Assembly: GCA_016871255.1 (NCBI GenBank)
Contig: VFZH01000017.1
Coordinates: 1 to 42,386, forward strand
Reading direction: 5' to 3'
Origin: Acidimicrobiia bacterium
GTDB taxonomy: Bacteria; Acidobacteriota; Vicinamibacteria; Vicinamibacterales; UBA2999
Length of the DNA: 42,386 nt
The position numbers and the translations under genes are program-made. Below are positions 1 to 9,129 of the stretch, piece after piece (position 1 is the stretch's first letter; every line of letters starts with the position of its first letter). The notes under the pieces were generated by a model, which ran no database searches, was not told the origin of the DNA, and was given only the letters and a program-made list of their open reading frames with translations.

Positions 1-927
1 CCGGGCGCGCGGCCGTTTTCGCCGTCTGCGCTGCAGCGCTACGCCGCCTGTCCCTACCAGTTCTTTCTCGGCGCCCTCCTGCGACTGCAACCCGCGGAGC
101 ACCCGGAGCCGCTGCAGCAGCTCGATCCGCTGACGCGCGGCAGCCTGACCCACGCCGTGCAGGCGACGCTGTTCCGCGGCCTGCGCGCGCGGCACGCGCT
201 GCCGGTCGTGGACGACACCCTCGAGACGGCGCTCGCCGAGCTGGACCGCGTCGGCCAGGACGTGACCGAGGAGTACCGCGACAGGCTGGCGCCAGCGATT
301 CCCCGTGTCTGGGACGACGAGGTGGCGGCCATCCTGCGCGACCTGCGCACGTGGCTGCACCGGCTGGCGGCGGAGGGCGGCGAGTGGGTGCCGGCGCACT
401 TCGAGCTCTCGTTCGGCCTCCGGCCGGACCCGGAACATGACGCGGCCAGCGTCAAGGATCCGGTGCTGGTGGATGGCCGGTTCGCGCTGCGCGGGTCGGT
501 CGATCTCGTCGAGGCGCACGCCTCGCGGCCGGAACTGCGCGTCGTCGATCACAAGACCGGGAAGAACCGCGTGTCGGGGCCGCTGCTCGTGGGCGGGGGC
601 GCGGTACTCCAGCCGGTGATCTACGCGCTGGCGGTGGAACAGGTGCTGGGGAAGCCGGTCGTGGAAGGACGGCTCTCCTTCTGCACCTCTGCCGGCGGCT
701 TCTCCGTGGAAGCCGTGCCGATGACCGACACGGCGCGCCGGGCGGGCCTCGAAGTGCTGGACATCATCGACCGCGCCATCGCGGAGGGTGCGTTTCCCGC
801 GGCGCCGCGCGAGCGGGAGTGCGACTGGTGCGACTTCCGTCCGGTGTGCGGCCCGCACGCCGTTCTGCGCGCGGCCCGCAAGCCGTCGCCGTCCCCCGAC
901 CTCGTGGAGCTCAGGAGCCGGCCGTGA
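1..927 (+). CDS. addB: AddB-like PD-(D/E)XK nuclease, C-terminal part (5' end outside window)
   Basis: The reading frame is open from the first base, so this is the 3' part of a longer gene. The visible 308 residues form a PD-(D/E)XK nuclease domain of the AddB/RecB type. They open with a conserved SALQRYAACPYQFF segment (Cys17 of the visible part), continue to RGSVDLVE and VVDHKTGK (the catalytic Asp and Lys region near residues 165-185), and end with CDWCDFRPVC. One early Cys plus a late three-Cys cluster is the arrangement that binds the 4Fe-4S cluster stabilising AddB-type nuclease domains. The stop codon overlaps the GTG of the following helicase gene (GTGA), so the two are translationally coupled. 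The probable role is the second nuclease subunit of an AddAB end-processing enzyme. The N-terminal inactivated helicase region cannot be checked here. Confidence 0.85.
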   Translation, partial: PGARPFSPSALQRYAACPYQFFLGALLRLQPAEHPEPLQQLDPLTRGSLTHAVQATLFRGLRARHALPVVDDTLETALAELDRVGQDVTEEYRDRLAPAIPRVWDDEVAAILRDLRTWLHRLAAEGGEWVPAHFELSFGLRPDPEHDAASVKDPVLVDGRFALRGSVDLVEAHASRPELRVVDHKTGKNRVSGPLLVGGGAVLQPVIYALAVEQVLGKPVVEGRLSFCTSAGGFSVEAVPMTDTARRAGLEVLDIIDRAIAEGAFPAAPRERECDWCDFRPVCGPHAVLRAARKPSPSPDLVELRSRP

Positions 928-3900
928 CAACCGACCGGCCGCTCCCTGATGCCGCTGCCCGGGAGTTGATCGCACGTGCGCTCGACGAGACCCTGGTCGT
1001 CGAGGCGGCGGCGGGCACGGGCAAGACGACCGCGCTCGTCGGCCGCCTGGTCCGCGTGCTCGCCGAAGATCGCGCCCGTGTGCACGACATCGTCGCCGTC
1101 ACCTTCACCGAAAAAGCAGCCGGTGAGCTGAAGCTGCGGCTCCGCCAGGACCTCGAAAGCGCGCGCGCATCCGCCGATGACGCCGGCCGAAAGCGCCGGC
1201 TCGAGCATGCGCTCGCCCACCTGGAAGACGCGCACGTCAGCACCATCCACGGCTTCTGCGCCGAGCTGTTGCGGGAGCGACCGGTAGAGGCTGGCGTGGA
1301 CCCGCTCTTCACCGTGCTGACCGAAGAGCACGCCTCGCGCCTGTACGACGAGGCGTTCGACGTCTGGTTCCAGGCGTCGCTGGCGGACCCGCCCGAGGGC
1401 GTACGCCGATCGCTGCGGCGGCTGAGCCGCTTCTTCTCCGGGGATGACGACGGGCCAGTCGAACGGCTGCGGCGGGCGGGGCGGGCGCTTCTCGAGTGGC
1501 GCGACTTCCCGGCGGCCTGGACGCGGCCTGCCTGGTCGCGACTCGACGACATCGCCGCGCTCGCGGCCGAGGTGCGCGCGTTTGCGGAGCTGCGGGCCCG
1601 CGCGTCGAGCCGGCGCGATCCCCTGTACACGAGCACGGAAGCGGCGGCCCGGACGGCCGAGGCCCTCCGGCTGCTCGAGGCCGACGGCGGCGCCGACGCG
1701 GATGGGGGTGAGGCGCTGCTGGTGGATCTGGCGCAGGACACGCGCTTCTGCCAGTGGGTGCGCAAGGGGTCCGGCGCGTCGTTCGGACCGGACCTGCCGC
1801 GCACACGGGTGCTGGAGGCGCACGCGGACCTTGTCCAGGCGCTCGAGCGCTTCCGCGCGGACGCAGACGCCGATCTGGCTGCGCTGCTGCGCGACGAGCT
1901 GCGAGGGGCGGAGGAGCGGTACGTCGGCCTGAAGGCGAGGGCCGGCGCGCTCGACTTCCTCGACCTGCTGCTCCTGGCTCGCAACCTGGTGCGCGATCAC
2001 GCGGCGGCACGCGCCGGGTTCCAGCAGCGATTCGCGCGCATCTTCGTGGACGAGTTCCAGGACACCGACCCCCTGCAGGCGGAGATCCTGCTGCTGCTCG
2101 CGGCGTCCGACCCGGCCGAGCGCGACTGGACCGCGGTGACCCCGGCACCGGGGAAGCTGTTCATCGTCGGCGACCCGAAGCAGTCGATCTACCGCTTCAG
2201 ACGCGCTGACGTGGAGACCTACAACCGGGTGTGCCTGCAGGTCGAGGCCCGCGGGGCGACGCGCGTGCAGCTGACGACCAGCTTCCGCGCCGTGCCGGCC
2301 ATACAGCACGCCGTCAACGCGGCGTTCGCGCCGCTGATGCAGCCGGACGCGCGCGCGTGCCAGGCGGGTTACGTGCCCCTGGATCGGCACCGGCTGGAAC
2401 ATCCGGGTCAGCCGGCCGTCGTGGCGCTGCCGGTCCCACGGCCTTACGGAACGAAGCGTCTGGCCCAGACGTCGGTCGATGCCTCGTGTCCGGACGCGGT
2501 CGGCGCGTTCATCGCGTGGCTGGTGAGGGAGAGCGGGTGGACGGTGACCGAGCGCCGGACGGGCGATGAGCGGGTCCCCGTGGCCCCGCGCCACATCTGC
2601 ATCCTGTTCCGGAAGATGGTGCGCTTCGATCGGGACCTGACGCGGCCCTACGTGGACGCGCTGGAGGCGCGTGGCGTGCATCACCTGCTGGTGGGCGGCC
2701 GCACGTTCCATGAGCGGGAGGAGATCGAGACACTCCGTGCGGCGCTCACCGCGATCGAGTGGCCGGACGACGAGCTGTCGGTGTTCGCCACGCTCAGGGG
2801 CGGGTTGTACGCCATTCCCGATGAAGATCTGCTGGAGTACACGCGCAGCCACCCGCGCGGCCTCCACCCGTTCCGCGTCCCCGCCGATCTGCCGGAGCAC
2901 CTGAAGCCGATCGGCGAGGCGCTGGAGCTGCTGGCGTCGCTCCACCGCGGCCGGAACCGCCGGCCGGTGGCCGAGACGATCGCGCGCCTGCTGGCGGCGA
3001 CGCGCGCGCATGCGGGGTTGGTCCTGCGGCAGGGTGGCGCGCAGGTGCTGGCCAACGTGCTGCACGTCTCGGAGCTGGCGCGGCAGTTCGAGATGAGCGG
3101 GGGCGTGTCGTTCCGCGGGTTCGTCGACGAGCTGCGCGAGGCCGCCGAGCGGGGCCGCGCGACCGAGGCGCCGATCCTGGAAGAGGGGAGCGACGGCGTG
3201 CGGCTGATGACGGTCCACAAGGCCAAGGGACTGGAGTTCCCGGTCGTCATCCTCGCCGATGTCACCGTGAAGCTGTCGGCCTCGGAAGCCGATCGCCATC
3301 TGGATCCCGAACGGGGCCTCTGCGCACTGCGCATTGGCGGCTGGTCGCCCCGCGAGCTGCTCCTGCAGCAGCCGCTCGAGCAGGAACGGGACCGGCAGGA
3401 GGGGATCCGCGTGGCCTACGTGGCCAGCACGCGCGCCCGCGACCTGCTGGTCGTGCCGGCCGTGGGTGACGGGCCGTTCCCGCCGGAGGGCTGGGTCGGT
3501 CCGCTCGATCGCGTCCTGTACCCTCCCGTGGAGGCGCGGCAGCAGGCGCGGCCGGCTCCGGGGGCGCCTCTGTTCCTGAAGGACTCGGTGCTGGAGCGTC
3601 CCGACGATGAGCCTGCCCGTCCCGACACGGTGAGGCCTGGCCTGCACCTGGTGCCCGATCCTGTGAGCGGTGCCACCTGCGAGGTCGTGTGGTGGGATCC
3701 GCGCGCCCTCGCCCTCGACGCGGATCCCCCGCTCGGGCTCCAGCGCCAGGAGCTCATCGTGAAGGACGTGCCGGGGCACGTCGTCGACGCCGGCAAGCGC
3801 CGGTACCACGCCTGGCGCGACGGACGCGACCAGGCGGTGGCTGCGGCATCACGGCCCACGCTGGAGGTGCGCACGGCCACGGGCTGGGCGTTCGACGCCG

Positions 3901-4403
3901 ACGGCACGCTCGTGGGCGATGGAGTCGTGGACGTACAGCAGGTCAACGGGCACGATGGCGATCGGCCGTCGGGCGCCCGGTTCGGTGCGCTGGTGCACGC
4001 GTGTCTCGCAGCCGTCGACTTCACGTCCGGGGCCGACGGGCTGGACGCGCTCGTGGCGGCGGAGGGCCGGATTGCGGGCGCGACGGACGACGAAGTGGCG
4101 GCCGCCGGCCAGGTGGTGGCGCGCACGCTCTCCCATCCGCTCCTCGAGCGGGCCCGCGCGGCCGCCAGGCTGGGACACTGCCGGCGCGAAACGCCCGTGA
4201 CGGTGCTCGTCGGCGGCCTGCTCGTCGAGGGGGTGCCGGACCTGGTGTTCGAGGAGGATGAGGGGTTCGTGGTCGTGGACTTCAAGACCGACCGGGAGAT
4301 CGGCGACGCGGTCGATCGCTACCGGCGGCAGGTCGCGCTCTATGCGCATGCCGTGACGGAAGCCACCGGCCGGCCGGCCCGCGCGGTGCTGCTGAGGGTG
4401 TAG
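924..4403 (+). CDS. addA: AddA-like UvrD-family helicase-nuclease
   Basis: This 1159-residue protein starts at the GTG that overlaps the upstream stop codon; the frame is open further upstream, but there it overlaps the nuclease gene. It is a superfamily 1A helicase. Walker A is AAAGTGKT (about residues 28-35), Walker B is VDEFQDTDP, motif III is VGDPKQSIYRFRRAD, and the late motifs include LMTVHKAKGLEFPVVIL. The C-terminus carries a second PD-(D/E)XK nuclease: GALVHACL, then EGVPDLVFE, then VVVDFKTD, then YRRQVALYA. Helicase plus C-terminal nuclease, with a second nuclease gene just upstream, is the AddAB arrangement for resecting double-strand DNA ends before RecA loading. The next gene starts only 4 bp downstream. 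Confidence 0.88.
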   Translation: MTTDRPLPDAAARELIARALDETLVVEAAAGTGKTTALVGRLVRVLAEDRARVHDIVAVTFTEKAAGELKLRLRQDLESARASADDAGRKRRLEHALAHLEDAHVSTIHGFCAELLRERPVEAGVDPLFTVLTEEHASRLYDEAFDVWFQASLADPPEGVRRSLRRLSRFFSGDDDGPVERLRRAGRALLEWRDFPAAWTRPAWSRLDDIAALAAEVRAFAELRARASSRRDPLYTSTEAAARTAEALRLLEADGGADADGGEALLVDLAQDTRFCQWVRKGSGASFGPDLPRTRVLEAHADLVQALERFRADADADLAALLRDELRGAEERYVGLKARAGALDFLDLLLLARNLVRDHAAARAGFQQRFARIFVDEFQDTDPLQAEILLLLAASDPAERDWTAVTPAPGKLFIVGDPKQSIYRFRRADVETYNRVCLQVEARGATRVQLTTSFRAVPAIQHAVNAAFAPLMQPDARACQAGYVPLDRHRLEHPGQPAVVALPVPRPYGTKRLAQTSVDASCPDAVGAFIAWLVRESGWTVTERRTGDERVPVAPRHICILFRKMVRFDRDLTRPYVDALEARGVHHLLVGGRTFHEREEIETLRAALTAIEWPDDELSVFATLRGGLYAIPDEDLLEYTRSHPRGLHPFRVPADLPEHLKPIGEALELLASLHRGRNRRPVAETIARLLAATRAHAGLVLRQGGAQVLANVLHVSELARQFEMSGGVSFRGFVDELREAAERGRATEAPILEEGSDGVRLMTVHKAKGLEFPVVILADVTVKLSASEADRHLDPERGLCALRIGGWSPRELLLQQPLEQERDRQEGIRVAYVASTRARDLLVVPAVGDGPFPPEGWVGPLDRVLYPPVEARQQARPAPGAPLFLKDSVLERPDDEPARPDTVRPGLHLVPDPVSGATCEVVWWDPRALALDADPPLGLQRQELIVKDVPGHVVDAGKRRYHAWRDGRDQAVAAASRPTLEVRTATGWAFDADGTLVGDGVVDVQQVNGHDGDRPSGARFGALVHACLAAVDFTSGADGLDALVAAEGRIAGATDDEVAAAGQVVARTLSHPLLERARAAARLGHCRRETPVTVLVGGLLVEGVPDLVFEEDEGFVVVDFKTDREIGDAVDRYRRQVALYAHAVTEATGRPARAVLLRV

Positions 4404-4407
4404 GCGA

Positions 4408-5934
4408 ATGGGTGCGTCCGGGTCAGGTCGACTCGATCGTGCGTCCGCGGATCATGAGGCCGAGGCCCGGCTCCTCTCGCACGTACGGCCGCCGGACTGG
4501 GTGAACCCGGCGCCGCGCGACCGCTACGACCTGGTCGTGATCGGCGGGGGCACGGCAGGCCTGGTCAGCGCCATGGGCGCGGCGGGGCTGGGAGCCCGCG
4601 TCGCGCTGGTCGAGCGGCACCGGCTCGGGGGCGACTGCCTCAACACCGGCTGCGTGCCCTCGAAGGCGCTGCTCCGGTCGGCACGGGCGGTCCGCGAGGC
4701 GCGGCTGGCGGCCGGTCTGGGCACGGCCGGGAGCCATGTCGCAGCCGATGCGCGCGAGGTCCTGCGGCAGGTGCGCGACCTGCGCGCGGCGATCGCCCCG
4801 AACGACTCGGCGGCGCGGCTGACGGCGGCCGGCGTGGATCTGTTCTTCGGCGACGCCTGCCTCACCTCTCCGGAGACCGCCGGCGTCGGCGCATCGGTGC
4901 TGCGATTCCGCCGCGCGATCGTGGCCACGGGCACGCGGCCCGCCCTGCCGCCGATCCCGGGCCTGGCCGACGTGCCGTTCCTGACGACGGACAGCGTGTT
5001 CGACCTGGCCGACCTGCCGCGCCGGCTGCTCGTGCTCGGGGCGGGGCCCGTCGGGTGTGAGCTGGCTCAGGCCCTGGCCCTGCTCGGCAGCCAGGTCCAC
5101 CTGATTGACATCGCACCGCGCGTGCTCCCGAACGAAGATCCCGACGCCTCGGCGCTCGTGGCGCGACAGCTTGCCGCCGACGGCGTGGATCTGAGGCTGG
5201 CCGCGCGCGTCGAACGGGTCGGCCGCGAGGGGAGCGGCGTCCGTGCGACCGGATCGGGGGCCGCGGGACCGCTCGATGTGGACGCGGACGCGGTGCTCGT
5301 CGCCGCCGGACGGACGCCGAACGTCGAGTCGCTGGGGCTGGCTGCGGCGGGCGTTCGCACGAGTGCCGGCGGCGTCGTGGTGGACGACCGGCTCCGGACG
5401 TCGAGCCGGCGGATCTACGCGGCCGGCGATGTGGCGATCGGCTGGAAGTTCACGCATGCCGCCGACGCGTCGGCGCGCATCGCGATCCAGAACGCGCTGT
5501 TCTACGGACGGCGCCGGGTGTCCGCGCTGGTGGTGCCGTGGTGCAGCTACACGCACCCCGAGGTGGCGCACGTGGGTCTGACGGCCGCCGAGGCCGCTCG
5601 ATCGGGCGCCGGGGCGCTGACCGTGCCGCTGGGCGACGTCGATCGGGCCGTGCTCGATCGCGACGCGGAGGGGTTCGTGCGGGTGCACCATCGCGCCGGG
5701 CGGATACTCGGGTGTACAGCCGTGGGCCCCCGGGCCGGCGAACTCATCGGCTACGCGGCCGAGGCGATGCGGGCCGGACGATCGCTGGGCGATTTCGCCG
5801 GGGCCGTCTTCCCGTACCCGACCCACGCCGAAACGTTCCGGAAGCTCGGTGATGCGTGGCGGCGGAGCCGCTTGACGGCAAGCGTGCGCGCGGCCTTTGC
5901 GCGCTACTTCGCTGTGGCGCGATGGCTGCCCTGA
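4408..5934 (+). CDS. Mercuric-reductase-like FAD/NAD(P) disulfide oxidoreductase
   Basis: A 508-residue class I pyridine nucleotide-disulfide oxidoreductase. A 40-residue extension precedes the FAD-binding GGGTAG motif (about 46-51). The redox-active disulfide is in GGDCLNTGCVPSKALL (Cys77 and Cys82). An NAD(P)-binding LGAGPVGCELAQ follows, then the second FAD motif IYAAGDV and the dimerisation domain (HPEVAHVGL; FPYPTHAETFRKLGDAW). The C-terminus lacks the paired cysteines that bind Hg(II) in true MerA and lacks the HxxxE-type end of lipoamide dehydrogenase. It therefore belongs to the broad mercuric-reductase-like group of unknown substrate. It starts 4 bp after the addA-like gene, which suggests cotranscription, though no functional link to repair is evident. 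Confidence 0.82.
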   Translation: MGASGSGRLDRASADHEAEARLLSHVRPPDWVNPAPRDRYDLVVIGGGTAGLVSAMGAAGLGARVALVERHRLGGDCLNTGCVPSKALLRSARAVREARLAAGLGTAGSHVAADAREVLRQVRDLRAAIAPNDSAARLTAAGVDLFFGDACLTSPETAGVGASVLRFRRAIVATGTRPALPPIPGLADVPFLTTDSVFDLADLPRRLLVLGAGPVGCELAQALALLGSQVHLIDIAPRVLPNEDPDASALVARQLAADGVDLRLAARVERVGREGSGVRATGSGAAGPLDVDADAVLVAAGRTPNVESLGLAAAGVRTSAGGVVVDDRLRTSSRRIYAAGDVAIGWKFTHAADASARIAIQNALFYGRRRVSALVVPWCSYTHPEVAHVGLTAAEAARSGAGALTVPLGDVDRAVLDRDAEGFVRVHHRAGRILGCTAVGPRAGELIGYAAEAMRAGRSLGDFAGAVFPYPTHAETFRKLGDAWRRSRLTASVRAAFARYFAVARWLP

Positions 5935-6013
5935 TGATCGGACGAAGTCGTCTCCAGCCGTTGGCGGCCCGCTCTGCGACTCGTGTGGTACATTTCAGGG
6001 GCCTCTCCCACCG

Positions 6014-7894
6014 ATGAGCGCGCTGCCCCCTCTCAGTCCCGATACGGCTGCCCGGTTGCTGGGTCTGGTGGACGAGCGCCTGTTCGTCCTCGCCGTGGCC
6101 GCGGACGGAAGCGTGGCGCTCGAGTGGGCCCACCCCAGCGTGGCCGACCTGACGGGATACCCCCGGGAGGAGCTTCAGGCACTGGGCGGATGGCCGGCCA
6201 TTCTCCACGAAGCCGACCGGGCGCATGTGCTCGACGAGGTGGGACGCGCGGTGGCCGGCGAACCGGTCGAATACGAGTACCGCTACCGCACGCGGGCCGG
6301 CGAGATCGTGTGGGCGAGGAACCGCCTGCAGCCGGTGCGGGACGAAGCCGGGCGCGTCGTGCGCCTGTGCGGCACGGCTCAGGACCTCACCCGCCACGCG
6401 GAGACGCAGGAGCTGGCGCGCACGCGCGAGCGGCAGCTCCGCGATCTGCTGGACGCGTTGCCGATCGGCGTCTGGTTCGTGGACCGGCGCGGCATCGTGC
6501 AGATGGTCAACGCCGTGGGGCGGCGGATGTGCGATGAGGCGCGCGCCGGGGGGCACGCGGACCGCACGCGATCCATCGCCGACGATGCCGTGCTGCGCCA
6601 GGTGCTGGAGACCGGAGAGCCCGCGGCGGATCGCGAGCTGACCGTCGAGCTGCCAGACGGCTCGCTCCGCGTGCTGCTGGGGTCGTTCGTGCCGGTGCGC
6701 GACAGCGCGGGTGGCGTGTCCGGTGCGATCTGCCTGTTCTCCGACGTCACGGAACGCAAGCGGATGGAGGCCCAGCTGCTGCAGGGGCAGCGCATGGAGA
6801 GCATCGGCCGCATGGCCGGCGGCATCGCGCACGACTTCAACAACCTGCTGACGATCATCATCGGGTGCGCGGAGATGACGCTGCAGTTCGACCACGCGGG
6901 ACCCTCGAAGGCGGAATGGGAGGAGACGCTCGCCGCGGCGCGGCGTGCCTCGCAGCTCACCAGCCAGCTGCTCGCGTTCGCGCGGCAGCAGCCCGTGGTG
7001 CCACGGATGGTGGACTTCAACCTGATCGTGACGCGCGTCGAGGGGCTGCTGCGCCGGGTCATCGGCGAGGACGTTCGACTCGAGGTGCGCACGCACGGCG
7101 AGCCGCTGCCGGTGAACATCGATCCCGGGCAGTTCGAGCAGATCCTGCTGAACCTGGCCGTGAACGCACGCGATGCCATGCCGGGGGGCGGGACGCTGCG
7201 CGTGACCACGGGCATCGAGCAGGTGACGCCAGCCGAGGCGCACCGGCACCCCGGTCTGGAGCCGGGGGAGAAGGTGAAGCTGACCGTCAGCGATACCGGC
7301 GTGGGGATTCCCGACGACGTGCGGAGCCGCATCTTCGAGCCGTTCTTCACGACGAAAGGGCCGGGCCGTGGCACCGGGCTCGGTCTGGCCATGTGCTACG
7401 GCATCGTCAAGCAGGCCGGTGGGTACATCGGCGTCCACAGCGACGTGGGCAAGGGGGCGACGTTCTGGGTGTACCTGCCTGTGGCACATGGCGAGATCCC
7501 GGCTGAGGAGCCGGTGCACCCTGCCGTGACCACGCAGAGCCACGCACGGATTCTGCTGGTCGAAGATGAGCGGGCGGTGGCGGATTTCACACGACGGGCG
7601 CTGGAGCTCGGTGGCTACGCCGTCAGGGTTGCTCACAGCGGGGCCGAGGCGCTGGAGATGCTCGATGCGGCCGACGAGCCCGTGGACCTGCTGCTGGCCG
7701 ACGTCGTGATGCCCGACATGCGCGGGACGGCGCTGGCCCGCCGCGTCCTGCAGCAGGACCCCGGGATGCGGGTGCTGTTCGTGTCTGGCTATCCCGGTCC
7801 GCTCGAACCGGACTTCTCGACGGCGCAACTCCTCCAGAAGCCGTTCACCCCCTCGGAGTTGCTGCAGTACGTCGGCGAAGCGCTCCGCAACTGA
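6014..7894 (+). CDS. Hybrid PAS-domain sensor histidine kinase with C-terminal receiver
   Basis: The ATG at 6014 gives 626 residues; an earlier in-frame start would overlap the previous gene. The order is a PAS domain (about 10-125, with a PAC-like end at [10 protein letters not shown]), a second PAS domain (about 145-265), a HisKA region with the phospho-accepting His273 in [11 protein letters not shown], an HATPase_c domain (N box [11 protein letters not shown] boxes DTGVGIP and [11 protein letters not shown]), then a receiver ([10 protein letters not shown], acceptor Asp in [10 protein letters not shown], conserved Lys in LLQKPF). No membrane segment is seen, so it is probably a cytosolic sensor. 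No separate output regulator is adjacent, so the phosphate probably goes to an unlinked protein. Confidence 0.85.
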   Translation: MSALPPLSPDTAARLLGLVDERLFVLAVAADGSVALEWAHPSVADLTGYPREELQALGGWPAILHEADRAHVLDEVGRAVAGEPVEYEYRYRTRAGEIVWARNRLQPVRDEAGRVVRLCGTAQDLTRHAETQELARTRERQLRDLLDALPIGVWFVDRRGIVQMVNAVGRRMCDEARAGGHADRTRSIADDAVLRQVLETGEPAADRELTVELPDGSLRVLLGSFVPVRDSAGGVSGAICLFSDVTERKRMEAQLLQGQRMESIGRMAGGIAHDFNNLLTIIIGCAEMTLQFDHAGPSKAEWEETLAAARRASQLTSQLLAFARQQPVVPRMVDFNLIVTRVEGLLRRVIGEDVRLEVRTHGEPLPVNIDPGQFEQILLNLAVNARDAMPGGGTLRVTTGIEQVTPAEAHRHPGLEPGEKVKLTVSDTGVGIPDDVRSRIFEPFFTTKGPGRGTGLGLAMCYGIVKQAGGYIGVHSDVGKGATFWVYLPVAHGEIPAEEPVHPAVTTQSHARILLVEDERAVADFTRRALELGGYAVRVAHSGAEALEMLDAADEPVDLLLADVVMPDMRGTALARRVLQQDPGMRVLFVSGYPGPLEPDFSTAQLLQKPFTPSELLQYVGEALRN

Positions 7895-7934
7895 CGGCGC
7901 CGCGCGCCGGCCTGAGCCCCCTTGTACACACGAA

Positions 7935-7972
7935 CAGCCGCCGGAACCGCGCTGAACGCGGTGCCGGGGCTG
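7935..7972. terminator. Strong hairpin between convergent genes
   Basis: The arms CAGCC-CCGG-ACCGCG and CGCGGT-CCGG-GGCTG pair around a five-base loop with two single-base mismatches. It lies between the kinase stop (7894) and the oppositely oriented ferredoxin stop (8001), so it probably terminates transcription from one or both sides. No T-run follows on either strand. Confidence 0.55.
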
Positions 7973-7979
7973 CCGTGAA

Positions 7980-8005
7980 GCTGAAACGAGGAGCGCGGTT
8001 TCAGC
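7980..8005. terminator. Second hairpin, overlapping the ferredoxin stop codon
   Basis: An 8-bp perfect stem, GCTGAAAC paired with GTTTCAGC, overlaps the last codons of the minus-strand ferredoxin gene. Together with the hairpin at 7935-7972 it forms a tandem terminator-like structure between convergent genes. Confidence 0.4.
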
Positions 8006-8372
8006 GCTGGTGCGCGGCCGCGCGCTCGGGACCCGGGATCGCCATCAGATCCGGATGGGCGTCCACGTGCGCCTTCACAATCGCCTCGGCCTGCGCCATC
8101 GCGTCGGCATCACCCAGGCGATAGATCGTGTTTGCCTCGATGAGGTCCTTCTGGCTCTCCGGCGTCGAGTCGTGGCTGTCGTAGATGGCGGCGACCGGGC
8201 AGGCCGGTACGCACGCGCCGCAGTCGATGCACTCCTCGGGATGGATGTAGAGCATGTTGGCCGTTTCGAACTCCGGCTCGTCCTTCCGCGGGTGGATGCA
8301 GTCGACCGGACACACGTCCACGCAGGCGGTGTCCTTCGTGAAGATGCACGGGTCTGTGATGACGAATGGCAT
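8001..8372 (-). CDS. Seven-iron (3Fe-4S/4Fe-4S) ferredoxin
   Basis: A 123-residue protein starting MPFVITDPC. The frame is open a further 92 codons upstream, but that part has no ferredoxin character. The first cluster motif is [18 protein letters not shown], where the long Cys-x7-Cys spacing is typical of the 3Fe-4S site in seven-iron ferredoxins. The second is [17 protein letters not shown], a classical 4Fe-4S motif. The last 45 residues are an acidic and helical tail. It is a soluble electron carrier whose partner is not indicated by the neighbours. No good Shine-Dalgarno sequence precedes the ATG. Confidence 0.88.
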   Translation of the reverse strand: MPFVITDPCIFTKDTACVDVCPVDCIHPRKDEPEFETANMLYIHPEECIDCGACVPACPVAAIYDSHDSTPESQKDLIEANTIYRLGDADAMAQAEAIVKAHVDAHPDLMAIPGPERAAAHQR

Positions 8373-8636
8373 GCCGGAGAGCTTAATACAAGAGGCGCCC
8401 ATTGTGCATCTGCCGGCTGCCGGGCGCGCACACGCCTCGCCGGCGAGCCCGCGAATGGCGCCGCCGGGTACGTAGGATCTACCGCGGCCGTGCCCGATCG
8501 GCGGGCGGCCGGGCGGCCGCTCCGCCACATCCCCCACGGTCCGGGACGCGCGTCCAAGTGACCGCCTGACAGCGATATGCACGGGGGGGCTCTGGTCCTC
8601 GGGGCCGACGGCACGTCGGTTGCTGATCCCCGGTAC

Positions 8637-8921
8637 ATGCCGACACATACCATCATTCGCACCGGGCTCGGCGTGCTCGTGGCCGAGGCGGTGGGGTGCG
8701 GCGAATCACCGACCAGGCCGACACCGCTTCCATCCGTCTCGGGAAACTGGACGGACGCACTCGAGTCGTCCAGCAACAGCGCACGCGCCGTGGACGTGAG
8801 CATCTCGCAGGCGGGGAACTCCGTGGCGGGCACGTGGGTCAACCAGTCGTCCGATTGGAACGGGACGATCGGCGGCACGATCAGCGGTACGACGTTCACC
8901 GGCACGGCAACGCTCAGGTGA
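8637..8921 (+). CDS. Small putative lipoprotein, possibly truncated
   Basis: Ninety-four residues from ATG 8637. The N-terminus ([21 protein letters not shown]) looks like a weak lipoprotein signal ending in a lipobox-like AVGC, with Cys21 as the possible lipidation site. The mature part is Ser/Thr/Gly-rich and alternates short strands ([40 protein letters not shown]), like the beta-rich repeats of secreted acidobacterial proteins. It stops abruptly after TATLR, 58 bp before an intergenic repeat, so the C-terminus may be lost. No function can be assigned. The start could also be further upstream at 8577. Confidence 0.4.
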   Translation: MPTHTIIRTGLGVLVAEAVGCGESPTRPTPLPSVSGNWTDALESSSNSARAVDVSISQAGNSVAGTWVNQSSDWNGTIGGTISGTTFTGTATLR

Positions 8922-8979
8922 ACGTCACCCGGGTTTTCGGGATCGTGCAACGGCGTTCCCGCCGGGGTCCATTCCCGCC

Positions 8980-9049
8980 GGGGTCTGACCCGGGTCAGAC
9001 CCGGGTCTGACCCCGGTACGCAGTTCCTGCAACGGTGTGGAAAAGCCGG
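8980..9049. repeat. Triple-palindrome repeat, copy 1
   Basis: The core at 8980-9014 is three back-to-back 11-base units: GGGTCTGACCC, GGGTCAGACCC, GGGTCTGACCC, with an extra G and C at the ends. A tail follows that begins GGTACGCAG and contains GGTGTGGAAAA. The tail is shared, with scattered changes, with copies at 9842 and 12439. This copy lies just upstream of the mgtE-like gene. Confidence 0.85.
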
Positions 9050-9115
9050 CCGGCAAGGTCGGCGGTGCTTCGCGGAGGCGACACTCCTGACACGCAGGTT
9101 GGTTCGGCCGACCGC

Positions 9116-9129
9116 GACGAGGAGGGACG
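9116..9129 (+). promoter_or_regulatory. Strong ribosome-binding site for the MgtE-like gene
   Basis: The sequence GACGAGGAGGGACG directly precedes ATG 9130. The near-perfect GAGGAGG at ideal spacing fixes this start, which matters because the protein is much shorter than usual MgtE. Confidence 0.75.

Noticed and set aside
621-3809. A 1062-codon open frame antisense to the addA-like gene
   Set aside because: It runs opposite a gene with clear helicase and nuclease motifs. Its translation is rich in Arg, Gln, Val and His without any recognisable domain, the usual mirror image of a GC-rich gene.
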